DNA from: Actinokineospora sp. NBRC 105648
GTDB taxonomy: Bacteria; Actinomycetota; Actinomycetes; Mycobacteriales; Pseudonocardiaceae
DNA: 64,000 nucleotides
Assembly: GCF_030269645.1 (NCBI RefSeq)
Contig: NZ_BSTR01000023.1
Location: 1 to 64,000 of the forward strand
Direction of reading: 5' to 3'
Shown: positions 27,500 to 35,381 of the stretch, piece by piece
Numbering within the stretch: position 1 is the first letter of the stretch
Layout of the letters: the number at the start of each line of letters is the position of its first letter
The notes under the pieces: model-generated
The model's input: the letters and a program-made list of their open reading frames with translations, nothing else
The model's database searches: none
What the model was told of the DNA's origin: nothing
Position numbers and translations under genes: made by a program

Positions 27500-28458
27500 C
27501 ACGCTTTGCCCGCCCTCAAGGACCGGTAGAGGCGGGCGTGCGCGGCACCCGCATCGGGCCAGGCGGGCACACGGTCGAGCCAGGTGTGCCCGGGGGAGCG
27601 CAGCGCCTCGGCGACCGCGCGGTCGAGCTCGGCCTCGTCCGACGAGAGCGCGAGCGCGCCCGGGTGGCGCTGGTGGAGTTCCCTGGCGTAGTCGCCCGCG
27701 GCGGTGATGGGTCGACGACCTGACCGCCACCAGGTGAGCAGGGTGCCGCTGGCGCTGACCCGGTGGTTGAGCGCGAGCGGCGCGGTGATGGCGGCCGCGG
27801 CGGCGGCCATGGCCGGGTCGGGGAGCGAGCCCGTGATGACCAGGTCCACGCCGCGGTCGGCAGCGCGTTCGCGGAGCGAACGGATCAGTCCGCTGTGACC
27901 GGGACTCGCCCCGCCCGCCGCCACGACCCGGGGGTTGAACGGGCTCCGCGCGGCGGCATCGATGGCCGCCTCGTGGCCCTTGCCGGGGTAGATGAACCCC
28001 AGCACACCCAAGACCGGCCGATCAGCCCACCACGGCACGGGGCCCGGTGCGGACAAGGACGGCAGCGGTAGATCGATCACGTGCACCGGCCGGTCGACGA
28101 AGCCGCGGACCTTCACCGCTTCGTGCTCCGAGGACACCACCACGGCGTCACACACCTGGGCCACCCGCCGATAACCCTCGACCCGCGCCTGGTCCCGGTT
28201 CGAGTCCGGGTCGCCGCCCGGTACGTCGTGGAAGGTCACGACCAAGGGCCGCGGCGCGGTGGTGGCCCACTCCAAGAACGCCGTGGTCGACCTGGCGATA
28301 CCCGTTCCGAAGAGGGAGTCGGTGAACTGGGCGTGGGTGAGGTCGGCGCGCACCCGCACGGGCCAGATCCCGTGCGGGCGCGCCAGGTCGACGACGAGGG
28401 CAGCGTGTCTGACGACACCGTGGCCGGGCGGCCCGGGGGCGTACGAGCCGACCTTCAC
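27496..28458 (-). CDS. GT-B fold glycosyltransferase (family 4-like)
   Basis: A 320-residue GT-B enzyme. PLVVTFHDVPGGD, AVVVSSEHEAVKVRGF and VLGVLGFIYPGKGHEAAID are characteristic of family 4 glycosyltransferases; the donor-site E-x7-E motif is not clearly seen near the C-terminus. I chose GTG at 28458 (GTGAAGGTCGGC), with GGGAG eight bases upstream; the frame is open further 5' without homology-like sequence. First gene of the five-gene operon. Confidence 0.75.
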   Translation of the reverse strand: MKVGSYAPGPPGHGVVRHAALVVDLARPHGIWPVRVRADLTHAQFTDSLFGTGIARSTTAFLEWATTAPRPLVVTFHDVPGGDPDSNRDQARVEGYRRVAQVCDAVVVSSEHEAVKVRGFVDRPVHVIDLPLPSLSAPGPVPWWADRPVLGVLGFIYPGKGHEAAIDAAARSPFNPRVVAAGGASPGHSGLIRSLRERAADRGVDLVITGSLPDPAMAAAAAAITAPLALNHRVSASGTLLTWWRSGRRPITAAGDYARELHQRHPGALALSSDEAELDRAVAEALRSPGHTWLDRVPAWPDAGAAHARLYRSLRAGKAW

Positions 28459-28752
28459 GACCCCACTCCCGACCCCGCGGGCGCGGCAAGGGACGCGCCG
28501 CCGATTACACGCGGGCGCGGCAGGTGAACTCGCGCCTCGGGCGTGAGCGAGCCCCGCTGCAAGCAGACTGTGAACACGGACGCGGGTGCCCGGCCAGGAA
28601 TATCGACAAACCCCGTACACCCAGGACCGACCTCTTGCTCAGCTGCTTCGGGTCACAGACCACGGTTGGCGCACCACCGTGGACACAGTCACCCGAACAG
28701 CGCCGCGCCCATGTCTGCCATCGCGTCTTCCGGGCCCCGCCCGCGCCGAGGG
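28459..28752. other. gap upstream of the glycosyltransferase operon
   Basis: 294 bases between the operon start and the end of ppk2. It must hold the operon promoter. No gene, hairpin or recognisable promoter stands out. Confidence 0.3.
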
Positions 28753-29727
28753 CTAGTCGGGGTGCAGCCCGGGTTCGTCGGTGAGTTCCGGGGCGATCGG
28801 TGTCGGGCTGAGTGAGGAGTCGTCCTCGCCCTGTTCCAGCAGGGTGTTGGCGGCGCCGACGATGCGGTTGTCGGGTTCGCCGATGACGTCGGGGTCGCGG
28901 TCGGTGTAGTCGAGGCGGGCCAGGACGCTGCGCATGGCCTCGATGCGGGCGCGGCGCTTGTCGTTGCTCTTGACCACCGTCCAGGGTGCCTGGGCGGTGT
29001 CGGTCGCGCGCAGCATCGCCACCTTGGCCTGGGTGTAGTCGTCCCAGCGGTCCAGGGAGGCCAGGTCGTTCGCGCTGAGCTTCCAGCGCCGGACGGGGTC
29101 GACCTGCCGGATGATGAACCGGGTGCGCTGCTCGGCGCGCGAGACCGAGAACCACAGCTTGACCAGGATGACGCCGTCGTCGACGAGCATCCGCTCGAAG
29201 ACCGGGGCTTGCCGCAGGAATCGTTGGTACTGCTCGTCGTCGCAGTACCCCATGACCCGTTCGACGCCCGCGCGGTTGTACCAGGACCGGTCGAACAGCA
29301 CCATCTCACCCGCGGTGGGCAGGTGTCGGGTGTAGCGCTGGAAGTACCACTGCCCCCGCTCGCGTTCGGTGGGGGTGCCCAGCGCGACCACGCGAGCGCC
29401 GCGCGGATCGAGGTTCTCGGTGAACCGCCGGATCGTGCCACCCTTGCCCGCCGCGTCGCGGCCCTCGAAGACGATGACCACCCGCTGCCCGGTGTCCTGG
29501 ACCCAGTACTGGAGTTTGAGCATCTCGATGTGCAGCAAGCGCTTGGCCCGTTCGTACTCCCGGCGGCCCAACCGTTCTCGGAACGGATAGTTCTCCCGCC
29601 ACGTGTCCACCACCGTGCCGTCCGAGCGGAGCAGCACCGGCTCCTCGCCCTCGGGGAAGCGGACATCCACCTCGTCGGACGGTTCAGGGAACATCTTCGC
29701 CGCGGCCTGGAGCCCTTGGTCGGTCAT
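28753..29727 (-). CDS. ppk2: polyphosphate kinase 2
   Basis: A 324-residue PPK2-family enzyme transferring phosphate between polyphosphate and nucleotides. The Walker A is FEGRDAAGKGGTIRRF (88-103) and the Walker B MVLFDRSWYNRAG (142-154). WTVVKSNDKRRARIEAMR carries the lid and base-contact residues. Length matches single-domain PPK2 (class I type). Direction of reaction (GTP/ATP formation or polyphosphate synthesis) cannot be fixed. ATG at 29727 with AGGAG close upstream and a stress-sigma-like promoter. Single-gene unit. Confidence 0.93.
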   Translation of the reverse strand: MTDQGLQAAAKMFPEPSDEVDVRFPEGEEPVLLRSDGTVVDTWRENYPFRERLGRREYERAKRLLHIEMLKLQYWVQDTGQRVVIVFEGRDAAGKGGTIRRFTENLDPRGARVVALGTPTERERGQWYFQRYTRHLPTAGEMVLFDRSWYNRAGVERVMGYCDDEQYQRFLRQAPVFERMLVDDGVILVKLWFSVSRAEQRTRFIIRQVDPVRRWKLSANDLASLDRWDDYTQAKVAMLRATDTAQAPWTVVKSNDKRRARIEAMRSVLARLDYTDRDPDVIGEPDNRIVGAANTLLEQGEDDSSLSPTPIAPELTDEPGLHPD

Positions 29728-29736
29728 GCACTCCTA

Positions 29737-29761
29737 GTACCCGCCCATCCCCGGACCAATC
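29737..29761 (-). promoter_or_regulatory. candidate SigB/SigF-type promoter of ppk2
   Basis: Minus strand GATT (29761-29758), 15 bases, GGGTAC (29742-29737), then nine bases to the ATG. Matches the loose GNNT-N15-GGGTA pattern. Confidence 0.4.
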
Positions 29762-30001
29762 CGACATTTCGCCCGGCGTCGCAGTGGCGCCGGCCGGTGT
29801 CGGCCCGGACCCGCGTTCTGCTTGGCGGGTAAGGGCTTCAGGGATGCGGGGCGGTAGGAACCAGCCCAGACCCCAGTTGTATGCCTCACCTCTCGGGAGA
29901 CCTCCGAGCAGGCGCGTGCGTGCCCAGTCGCGACCGTCGTCCACAATGGAGTCGACCTGGACCTGTGATCGCCTGGCCCCGGCGGGGCTGGTCCGGTCAG
30001 G

Positions 30002-30079
30002 TTGCACGGCGGGCGCACCTGCTCGCTCACCGCGATGGTCGGCGGCTACGAACGCCTCTACCAGAGCCTGACGGCGTGA
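30002..30079 (+). pseudogene. possible 3' remnant of a glycosyltransferase gene
   Basis: A 25-codon stretch ending in TGA reads HGGRTCSLTAMVGGYERLYQ and resembles the last helix of family 4 glycosyltransferases (a pattern like MVDxYExLYR at the C-terminus). Nothing upstream in frame supports the rest of the gene. The surrounding 29763-30166 contains no other recognisable gene. Confidence 0.3.
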
Positions 30080-30166
30080 TCGCCCACTACGTCCACCACC
30101 ACGGCTCCGGTCACCCGCACCAGGCCCGCACCACAACCACCCTGCCTGTCCCTCGGGGGGTAGTGG

Positions 30167-31447
30167 TCAGCCGGGTCGGCGGTTGATGTACGCGTTCAGC
30201 CCGCCGAGCTCCTCGCTGGCGATGAAGGCCGACCGCACGTGGATGATGGCTTCTGCCGCGTGGGCTTGGCAGCCCCAGGCCGCGTCGCCCCAGGAGTCGG
30301 CGACCTTGAGCTCGGCCGGCGCGGTGCACCCGTCCGCGCCGCCGAGTCGGCAGTGCTCGGGGTGCGGCGCGGCGGCCTGCGCGGCCGCGGCGGCGCGCAT
30401 CCGCGTGGCCAGTTCGGCGGCCGCGGTGGCGCGCTGTTCGGCCTCGGCGCGCAGTTCCCGTTCGGTGTGTATCGACTTGGCCAGCTCGTCACGGGCCGCT
30501 TCGGCGCGGGTTTCAGCGTCCCGCCGGGCTTGCTCGCTGTGGTGGCGTTCGATGGCCAGGGCCGCGGTGCCCGCGAAGACCCGGGCGAGGGCGAGGTCGA
30601 AGTCCTGCGGGACGCGGGGGACCCGGTGGTACATGGCGAAGGTGCCCAGCAGGCTGCCGTCGCGGGCCAGGATCGGCGTGGACCAGCACGCGGCCAGTCC
30701 GGCCCGGTCGGCGAGGTCTCGGAAGTCGGCCCAGAACGGGTCGGTGGCGATGTCGGTGACGATGACCGGTTCCCGGCGGTGGGCGGCCGTGCCGCACGAG
30801 CCGATGCCCTCGCCGGTGGCGATCCCGTCGATGGCCTGGTTGTAGAAGTCGGGCAGGCTGGGCGCGGCTCCGTGGCGCAGGTGCGCGCCGTCGGCGAGCA
30901 GGACGGAGACGAGCACCTCCTGCGGGGTGAGGTTCTCGATGCAGCGGGCCATCCCGTCGAGCACCTCGGTCAGCGGTGCCTGCCGGGCGATCTGCTCGAG
31001 CAGGGCGCGGTGTTCGGTCATCAGCTGCTGGGCGTGTTTGACCTGGGTGGTCTCGACACCGATCACCTGGACCCCGACGACGCCGCCCTCGACGTCGCGC
31101 CGCGGCTCGTAGGTGAGGTCGAAGAACGCCTCCCGCGCGTGCGGGCCGGAGTCGAGGACGACCCGGACATCGCGGACCGTGGCGGACTCGCCGGTGCGGT
31201 AGACCTCGTCGAGCAGGGCGACGAAGCCCTGACCGGCCGACTCGACGAGCGGGACACCGGTACGGGCCCGTTGCCCGCCGATGGTGGCCAAGAACGCGGG
31301 ATTCGCCGTCTCTACCAGGTGCGCGGGGCCCGCCAGTGAGGCGAACACCGCGATCGACTCCCCGAACAGCGCCCGCAGGTCCTCCTCCGCCTGTCCGGCG
31401 ACCGCGGGCTCCGCGGCGCGGGGGTGCTGGCTTGATGGCGCTGTCAT
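30167..31447 (-). CDS. PAS/GAF-domain signalling protein
   Basis: A 426-residue cytoplasmic sensor-like protein. A PAS-type domain fills about residues 25-130 (VETANPAFLATIGGQ and FFDLTYEPRRDVEGGVVG), then a GAF domain about 150-310 (GIGSCGTAAHRREPVIVTDI, ACWSTPILARDGSLLGTFAMY). An Ala/Glu-rich coiled coil covers about 315-370. A short C-terminal module contains WGCQAHAAEAIIHV. There is no kinase, phosphatase or DNA-binding domain, so output is through an unknown partner. ATG at 31447 has GAGGAAC upstream; an ATG ten codons earlier is possible. Confidence 0.8.
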   Translation of the reverse strand: MTAPSSQHPRAAEPAVAGQAEEDLRALFGESIAVFASLAGPAHLVETANPAFLATIGGQRARTGVPLVESAGQGFVALLDEVYRTGESATVRDVRVVLDSGPHAREAFFDLTYEPRRDVEGGVVGVQVIGVETTQVKHAQQLMTEHRALLEQIARQAPLTEVLDGMARCIENLTPQEVLVSVLLADGAHLRHGAAPSLPDFYNQAIDGIATGEGIGSCGTAAHRREPVIVTDIATDPFWADFRDLADRAGLAACWSTPILARDGSLLGTFAMYHRVPRVPQDFDLALARVFAGTAALAIERHHSEQARRDAETRAEAARDELAKSIHTERELRAEAEQRATAAAELATRMRAAAAAQAAAPHPEHCRLGGADGCTAPAELKVADSWGDAAWGCQAHAAEAIIHVRSAFIASEELGGLNAYINRRPG

Positions 31448-31494
31448 GGTGTGGTCCGTTCCTCGTGGAGAGGCCATGCTCGCACCATCACCTG

Positions 31495-31519
31495 GTACCC
31501 ACCGTCTCGGCCGGGAAAC
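31495..31519 (-). promoter_or_regulatory. candidate SigB/SigF-type promoter of the PAS/GAF gene
   Basis: Minus strand GTTTCC (31519-31514), 13 bases, GGGTAC (31500-31495); counted as GTTT-N15-GGGTA this is the best match to the SigB consensus in the window, 47 bases upstream of the chosen ATG. Confidence 0.5.
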
Positions 31520-31529
31520 GCCAGGGGCA

Positions 31530-31967
31530 TCAGCGGGCTTCGATCAACGTCTTGAACTCGACCGCGGCCTGTTCCACCTTCGACTGGGGGTCGTCGAAGA
31601 TCGCGGCGATCACCTCGCCGACCTTGCCGACCGGCGGCGAGTACTCGAGCTGGATCTCCACGCCGGTCAGGCCTCGCCCCTTGTCCACGAAGCTGACTGC
31701 CCCACGACTGGCCACGTCATCGCCATCGCCCACGGTGCTCCACGAGATCTTGCGCGGAGAGGCCTCCTCCACGATCCGTGCCGTCCACTCCAGGGTGCTG
31801 CCCATGGGGCCCGCGACTTCCCAGTCGGTGATGTCGGGATGACCTCGCCTCGTCGTGACCTGTCGCACGTCGGTCATGATCTCGGGAAGCCTGGTCAGGT
31901 TCCGCCACCAGTCGTAACAGGCCTGCACGGGGGCGTGCACCTCGATGTAGTGCGTGACAGCGCCCAT
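31530..31967 (-). CDS. SRPBCC (START-like) family protein
   Basis: A 145-residue protein of the SRPBCC ligand-binding fold. YIEVHAPVQACYDWWRNLTR is the typical first strand and helices, and GVEIQLEYSPPVGKVGEVIA the last strand and helix entry. Members near stress genes are often called cyclase/dehydrase or polyketide cyclase; the ligand is unknown. AGGAGAG precedes the ATG. The PAS/GAF gene follows 82 bases downstream on the same strand but has its own candidate promoter. Confidence 0.85.
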   Translation of the reverse strand: MGAVTHYIEVHAPVQACYDWWRNLTRLPEIMTDVRQVTTRRGHPDITDWEVAGPMGSTLEWTARIVEEASPRKISWSTVGDGDDVASRGAVSFVDKGRGLTGVEIQLEYSPPVGKVGEVIAAIFDDPQSKVEQAAVEFKTLIEAR

Positions 31968-32011
31968 GGCAACTCTCCTGTCGGCCGGGAGACGCGCGAT
32001 CCTGGACCTGG

Positions 32012-32036
32012 GTACCCGGACTGGAGCTGGTTACTC
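32012..32036 (-). promoter_or_regulatory. candidate SigB/SigF-type promoter of the SRPBCC gene
   Basis: Minus strand GAGT (32036-32033), 15 bases, GGGTAC (32017-32012), about 44 bases before the ATG. Confidence 0.35.
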
Positions 32037-32160
32037 GACGCGGCGAGATTGATGTGTTCCGGACGACCACTGTGGACCCCTGGCCCGCGGCCGATGGTCG
32101 GGTCGATCAGCGATCACGGCCGCTGGCCATGGCCACCGTCGTGCGCCGACCAGAACGCCG

Positions 32161-32192
32161 GCGCAGGGCCGGGAGGGTGCCCGGCCCTGCGC
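32161..32192 (-). terminator. hairpin terminator of hsp20
   Basis: Arms gcgcagggccggg and cccggccctgcgc pair perfectly over 13 bases with a six-base loop, 24 bases past the hsp20 stop. Confidence 0.65.
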
Positions 32193-32215
32193 GTTGTCGA
32201 CGTAGAACGGGTCGG

Positions 32216-32650
32216 TCAGGCGTTGATGACCTTCTGGTCGCCGCTGGTGGCCTCGATGGCGATCTTGCGGGGCTTGGCCCGCTCGGCCACCGGGATGCGC
32301 AGGGTCAGCACACCGCGGTCGTAGGCGGCGCTGATGTGCTCGGTGTCGAGGGTGTCGCCGAGGAACAGCTGCCTGCTGAACACGCCGCTGGGGCGCTCGG
32401 CAACCTGCAGCTCCACACCCTCGGCGCTCTCCTGCGGCCTGCGCTCGGCCTTGACCGTGAGCACGTTGCGCTCGACGTCGAGGTCGATGGCGTCGGGGTC
32501 GACGCCGGGCAGGTCGAAGGAGACCACGAACTCGTCCCCGGCCCGGTAGGCGTCCATCGGCATGGAGGTCGGCCGGGACCACGTCCCCTGGCCGAACACC
32601 TGCTGGGCGAACCGGTCGAGCTCCCGGAACGGGTCGGTGCGCATCAACAT
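32216..32650 (-). CDS. hsp20: small heat shock protein (Hsp20/alpha-crystallin)
   Basis: A 144-residue ATP-independent holdase. The alpha-crystallin domain spans about residues 35-135: [45 protein letters not shown], and [20 protein letters not shown] with the GVL core motif. GGAGGTGGAACG precedes the ATG. It is divergent from a gene for an HTH protein of the type annotated as Hsp18 regulator. The intergenic region carries a promoter and a palindrome between its -35 and -10. A frameshifted paralogue lies at 59013. Confidence 0.95.
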   Translation of the reverse strand: MLMRTDPFRELDRFAQQVFGQGTWSRPTSMPMDAYRAGDEFVVSFDLPGVDPDAIDLDVERNVLTVKAERRPQESAEGVELQVAERPSGVFSRQLFLGDTLDTEHISAAYDRGVLTLRIPVAERAKPRKIAIEATSGDQKVINA

Positions 32651-32695
32651 CGTTCCACCTCCTGTGTTGTCGCTCGGTCGTCAACGCGCAGGACA

Positions 32696-32724
32696 TTTCT
32701 AACACGTCATCACAACGATGACAA
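32696..32724 (-). promoter_or_regulatory. hsp20 promoter
   Basis: Minus strand -35 TTGTCA (32724-32719) and -10 TAGAAA (32701-32696) separated by 17 bases, 45 bases upstream of the hsp20 ATG. Both hexamers keep the strongest consensus positions. Confidence 0.55.
32706..32722. promoter_or_regulatory. palindromic operator candidate in the hsp20 promoter
   Basis: gtcatc-acaac-gatgac is a perfect 6-bp inverted repeat with a five-base spacer. It covers the spacer between the hsp20 -35 and -10, where a bound repressor would block transcription. It is not the HspR HAIR sequence nor CIRCE. Confidence 0.5.
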
Positions 32725-32813
32725 CCACGATGTCGCTGATGTGACGACGCTCATGGCTGTTCTGCCCAGGTCGGGGGAGCTACGCTGTCGTCCAGATGAC
32801 GACCGACGGGTGA

Positions 32814-33452
32814 ATGGACGAGCGCATGGAGGACGACCGGGACGTCGCGCGATCGCGGCTGCGAGCGGAACGGACCCGCGACGACGCGGTGGCCGACCTC
32901 GCCCTCGTCCGCGCGGTCGCGGGGCAGCAGGACGCGGTCGCGGAGGACGTGCTGGCCGCGCTCGGCCTGCTGCGCCACATCCGCGACGAGCTGGCCGACT
33001 GGGAACCGCGGCTGATCGAGGCGGCGCGGGTCGCCGGGGTCAGCTGGGCCCGGATCGCGCCCGCGCTCGGGGTGGCCAGCAGGCAGGCGGCCGAGCGCCG
33101 CTACCTGCGGCTGCGCCCGGACGGCACGACGACGAGCACGGGGGAGCAGCGGGTCCGCGCCGAGCGCGACCGCCGGGCCGGTGACCGCGCGGTCGGGCGC
33201 TGGGCCCGGGACAACGCCGTCCTGCTGCGCAGGCTCGCCGCCGCGGTCAGCGCGGTCGACGGGCTAGGCCACGACGGCAGGCGCTCGGTCGAGGGCGTCA
33301 CCGACGCCCTCGCCGGCAACGACACCGCCGACCTGCTCGACCCACTCGCCGACGCGGGCCCCCACCTGCGCGAGACCCACCCCGACCTCGCCGACCAGAT
33401 CACCGCCGTCGGCGACCAAGCCGACCGCGCCCGCCACGACACCGCAACCTGA
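32814..33452 (+). CDS. HTH protein, probable regulator of the adjacent hsp20
   Basis: A 212-residue protein. A basic, charged N-terminal helix region is followed by LIEAARVAGVSWARIAPALG and VASRQAAERRYLRLRPDG, a clear helix-turn-helix of the type in proteins annotated as Hsp18 transcriptional regulators. The C-terminal half is helical and acidic with no known domain. It is divergent from hsp20, 163 bases apart, with the shared palindrome between. Two in-frame starts exist (32814 and 32826); I keep the first. Confidence 0.7.
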   Translation: MDERMEDDRDVARSRLRAERTRDDAVADLALVRAVAGQQDAVAEDVLAALGLLRHIRDELADWEPRLIEAARVAGVSWARIAPALGVASRQAAERRYLRLRPDGTTTSTGEQRVRAERDRRAGDRAVGRWARDNAVLLRRLAAAVSAVDGLGHDGRRSVEGVTDALAGNDTADLLDPLADAGPHLRETHPDLADQITAVGDQADRARHDTAT

Positions 33453-33550
33453 ACTCGCGCGCGCTGTGCCCCGGCGGACCAGTCCTCTGTTCTGTTTGTT
33501 GGCCGCGACAACGGGCGGTTGAGCAGACAGCGGCCCAGGACGCCGCGTTC

Positions 33551-33811
33551 ATGGACCACACCGCGTTCGTCGGTGACCCGGGACACTCGGCGCTGGTCAT
33601 CGGCCTGACGGTGATCACCTTCACCGGTTCGGCTGGCCTCGCCGCGCTCGTGATGGCGAGCGAACGCGCAACGGCCGCCGAACGCCCTCTCCGATGCGCT
33701 CGTTACTCTGATCTTCGTTGGCCGCACCGAGTTGAACACCCGCACAGTCGGTTCGCCTTTCCAGGGGGCGTCGTCGACGTCTTCTCCGTCGATGAGATGA
33801 ACAGTCGATGA
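33551..33811 (+). pseudogene. truncated STAS-domain (anti-sigma antagonist) remnant
   Basis: HSALVIGLTVITFTGSAGLA followed by ALVMASERA matches the central strand and phosphoacceptor helix of STAS domains (pattern VVVDLSGVTFxDSSGLAxLV). The first two strands are missing and the sequence after residue 50 is unrelated. It ends inside a 16-base tandem repeat. The invariant Asp before Ser is Gly here. Probably a decayed fragment; an intact relative is at 53715. Confidence 0.5.
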
Positions 33812-33819
33812 GATGAACA
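33788..33819. repeat. 16-base tandem repeat, two perfect copies
   Basis: gtcgatgagatgaaca occurs twice in a row just upstream of the RCC1-like gene and across the end of the STAS remnant. Base composition is lower in GC than its surroundings. Confidence 0.75.
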
Positions 33820-33848
33820 GACGTCCACAGTGGCCGGCGAGGAGTGAA

Positions 33849-34703
33849 ATGCGAGGAAACGCATCGGCGCTGGCGGCCGGGCGGCGTCATTCGGTCGGTC
33901 GTCGTCGGGACGGAACGGTTCTTGCCGCCGGAAACAATGCGGCCGGCGAGTGTCATGTCGAGCGCTGGAGTGACGTCGTTTCTGTGGCGGTGGGCAATGT
34001 GCACAGCGCGGCAAACACCGGGAAGTCCCACACGGTCGGACTTCGATCGGACGGCACCGTGCTGGCCACGGGGTGGAACGCGGACTTCCAGTGCGATGTC
34101 GCCGCGTGGCGTGACGTCGTGGCCGTGGCCGCGGGCTGGCGCCGCACACTCGGGCTCATTTCGGATGGCACGGTGCTGGCAGCCGGCCGAGGCTCGGAAG
34201 GCCAGTGCGACGTGCGGTCCTGGCGGGAGATCGTGGCCCTGTCCTGTGGCGACTGGCATTCAGCCGGAATCCGGGCGGACGGTTCGGCATTGGCCGTGGG
34301 AATCAATCGCCGAGGACAGTGCTCTGTCGACGGTTGGCGGGACCTGACCGCCGTCGGCGCCGGCTATCTGCACACGGTCGCTCTCAGAAGCGACGGGCGT
34401 GTTCTGGCGACGGGGGAGCGGGCGACCGGGGCCTGCGACGTCCAGCAGTGGGAAAACGTGGTGGCGGTCTCCGCGGGCAGCTATCACACTGTCGGAGTCA
34501 CAGCGCATGGACGAGTCCTCGCGGCAGGCGACAACACCCACGGACAGTGCGAAGTCGCCAATTGGCGAGACATCGTCGCGGTGGCCGCAGGTTCCCTCCA
34601 TACCCTGGGAGCGCGTGCCGATGGTACGGTCGTCAGCACTGGGAACAACCTCCATGGTCAATGCGACGTCGAGTCCTGGTCGGGAATTCAACCCAGCACG
34701 TGA
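33849..34703 (+). CDS. RCC1-like seven-repeat beta-propeller protein
   Basis: A 284-residue protein made almost entirely of seven repeats of about 39 residues, each close to HTVGLRSDGTVLATGxNxxG followed by QCDVxxWxDIVAVAAG. Seven repeats suit a closed RCC1-type propeller, a binding platform rather than an enzyme. There is no signal peptide or second domain. GGCGAGGAGTG precedes the ATG at 33849, which I prefer to the in-frame ATG at 33813. The repeat wording resembles propeller proteins of Firmicutes, and the gene is less GC-biased than its neighbours, so acquisition by transfer is plausible. Confidence 0.75.
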   Translation: MRGNASALAAGRRHSVGRRRDGTVLAAGNNAAGECHVERWSDVVSVAVGNVHSAANTGKSHTVGLRSDGTVLATGWNADFQCDVAAWRDVVAVAAGWRRTLGLISDGTVLAAGRGSEGQCDVRSWREIVALSCGDWHSAGIRADGSALAVGINRRGQCSVDGWRDLTAVGAGYLHTVALRSDGRVLATGERATGACDVQQWENVVAVSAGSYHTVGVTAHGRVLAAGDNTHGQCEVANWRDIVAVAAGSLHTLGARADGTVVSTGNNLHGQCDVESWSGIQPST

Positions 34704-34836
34704 ACAGCGCGCCGAACCGCTGCCTCGGTGTTCCTGCACATCCACCTCATGGACATGGGCCTCCCGACTGCCGGTTGGGTCAGGGACAAGATGACGTCTC
34801 GGACGGCGGTGTCATCCCCGCCTATATGGTTCGGGT

Positions 34837-35253
34837 ATGAGCCAACCGATTCCCTTCGCCGACGGCAACTTCAAGCTCGCCATCGTCCAGGAGCTGATGT
34901 ACAACCAGGACCTCTTGCCGAGGTTCGACCTGCGCGAGTACGCCGCCGAGCAGGGCTTCACCTACGACGTCGCGAGCGCCGAGGCGGTGCCGGAGGCTCT
35001 GGCCTACTTCGAGGCGCTCGAGGTCCCCGTCGAGCTCGCGGAGAAGATCACCGAGATCGAGATGGACGGCGGCAACGAGATCTACCTCGAGATCGCGCCG
35101 GGCTGGGACGGCGAGGACGGACTGTTCGACGTCGACGAGTTCGCCGACCTGCGGCACTTTTCGCACCTGAAGTCGATGACACTGTTCTACACGGGCAACG
35201 AGGAGGCGCTGGAGTCGCTGCGTGCCCGCGGGATCGAGGCGGACTGGCTCTGA
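34837..35253 (+). CDS. conserved hypothetical protein (DUF6892-like)
   Basis: A 138-residue acidic protein beginning MSQPIPFADGNFKLAIVQEL and containing DLREYAAEQGF, EMDGGNEIYLEIAPGWDGED and SHLKSMTLFY. This wording recalls a family I know as DUF6892, possibly immunity-like, but I hold that weakly. No membrane span or catalytic motif is seen. It follows the RCC1-like gene by 133 bases. A strong hairpin lies 95 bases downstream. Confidence 0.6.
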   Translation: MSQPIPFADGNFKLAIVQELMYNQDLLPRFDLREYAAEQGFTYDVASAEAVPEALAYFEALEVPVELAEKITEIEMDGGNEIYLEIAPGWDGEDGLFDVDEFADLRHFSHLKSMTLFYTGNEEALESLRARGIEADWL

Positions 35254-35347
35254 ACCGGCTGCGGTCGACACCGTCGGGCACTTCCGCCAGCCGGGCCTGG
35301 ACCTTGGTGATCTCGTTGGTACCGGCCTGGACCTGACGATCGTGGTG

Positions 35348-35376
35348 CCTCCCGCGATGGCCCACATCGCGGGAGG
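35348..35376 (+). terminator. hairpin terminator after the DUF6892-like gene
   Basis: Arms cctcccgcgatg and catcgcgggagg pair perfectly over 12 bases with a five-base loop. It separates the small gene from the hydrolase gene downstream. Confidence 0.6.
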
Positions 35377-35381
35377 ACGAC

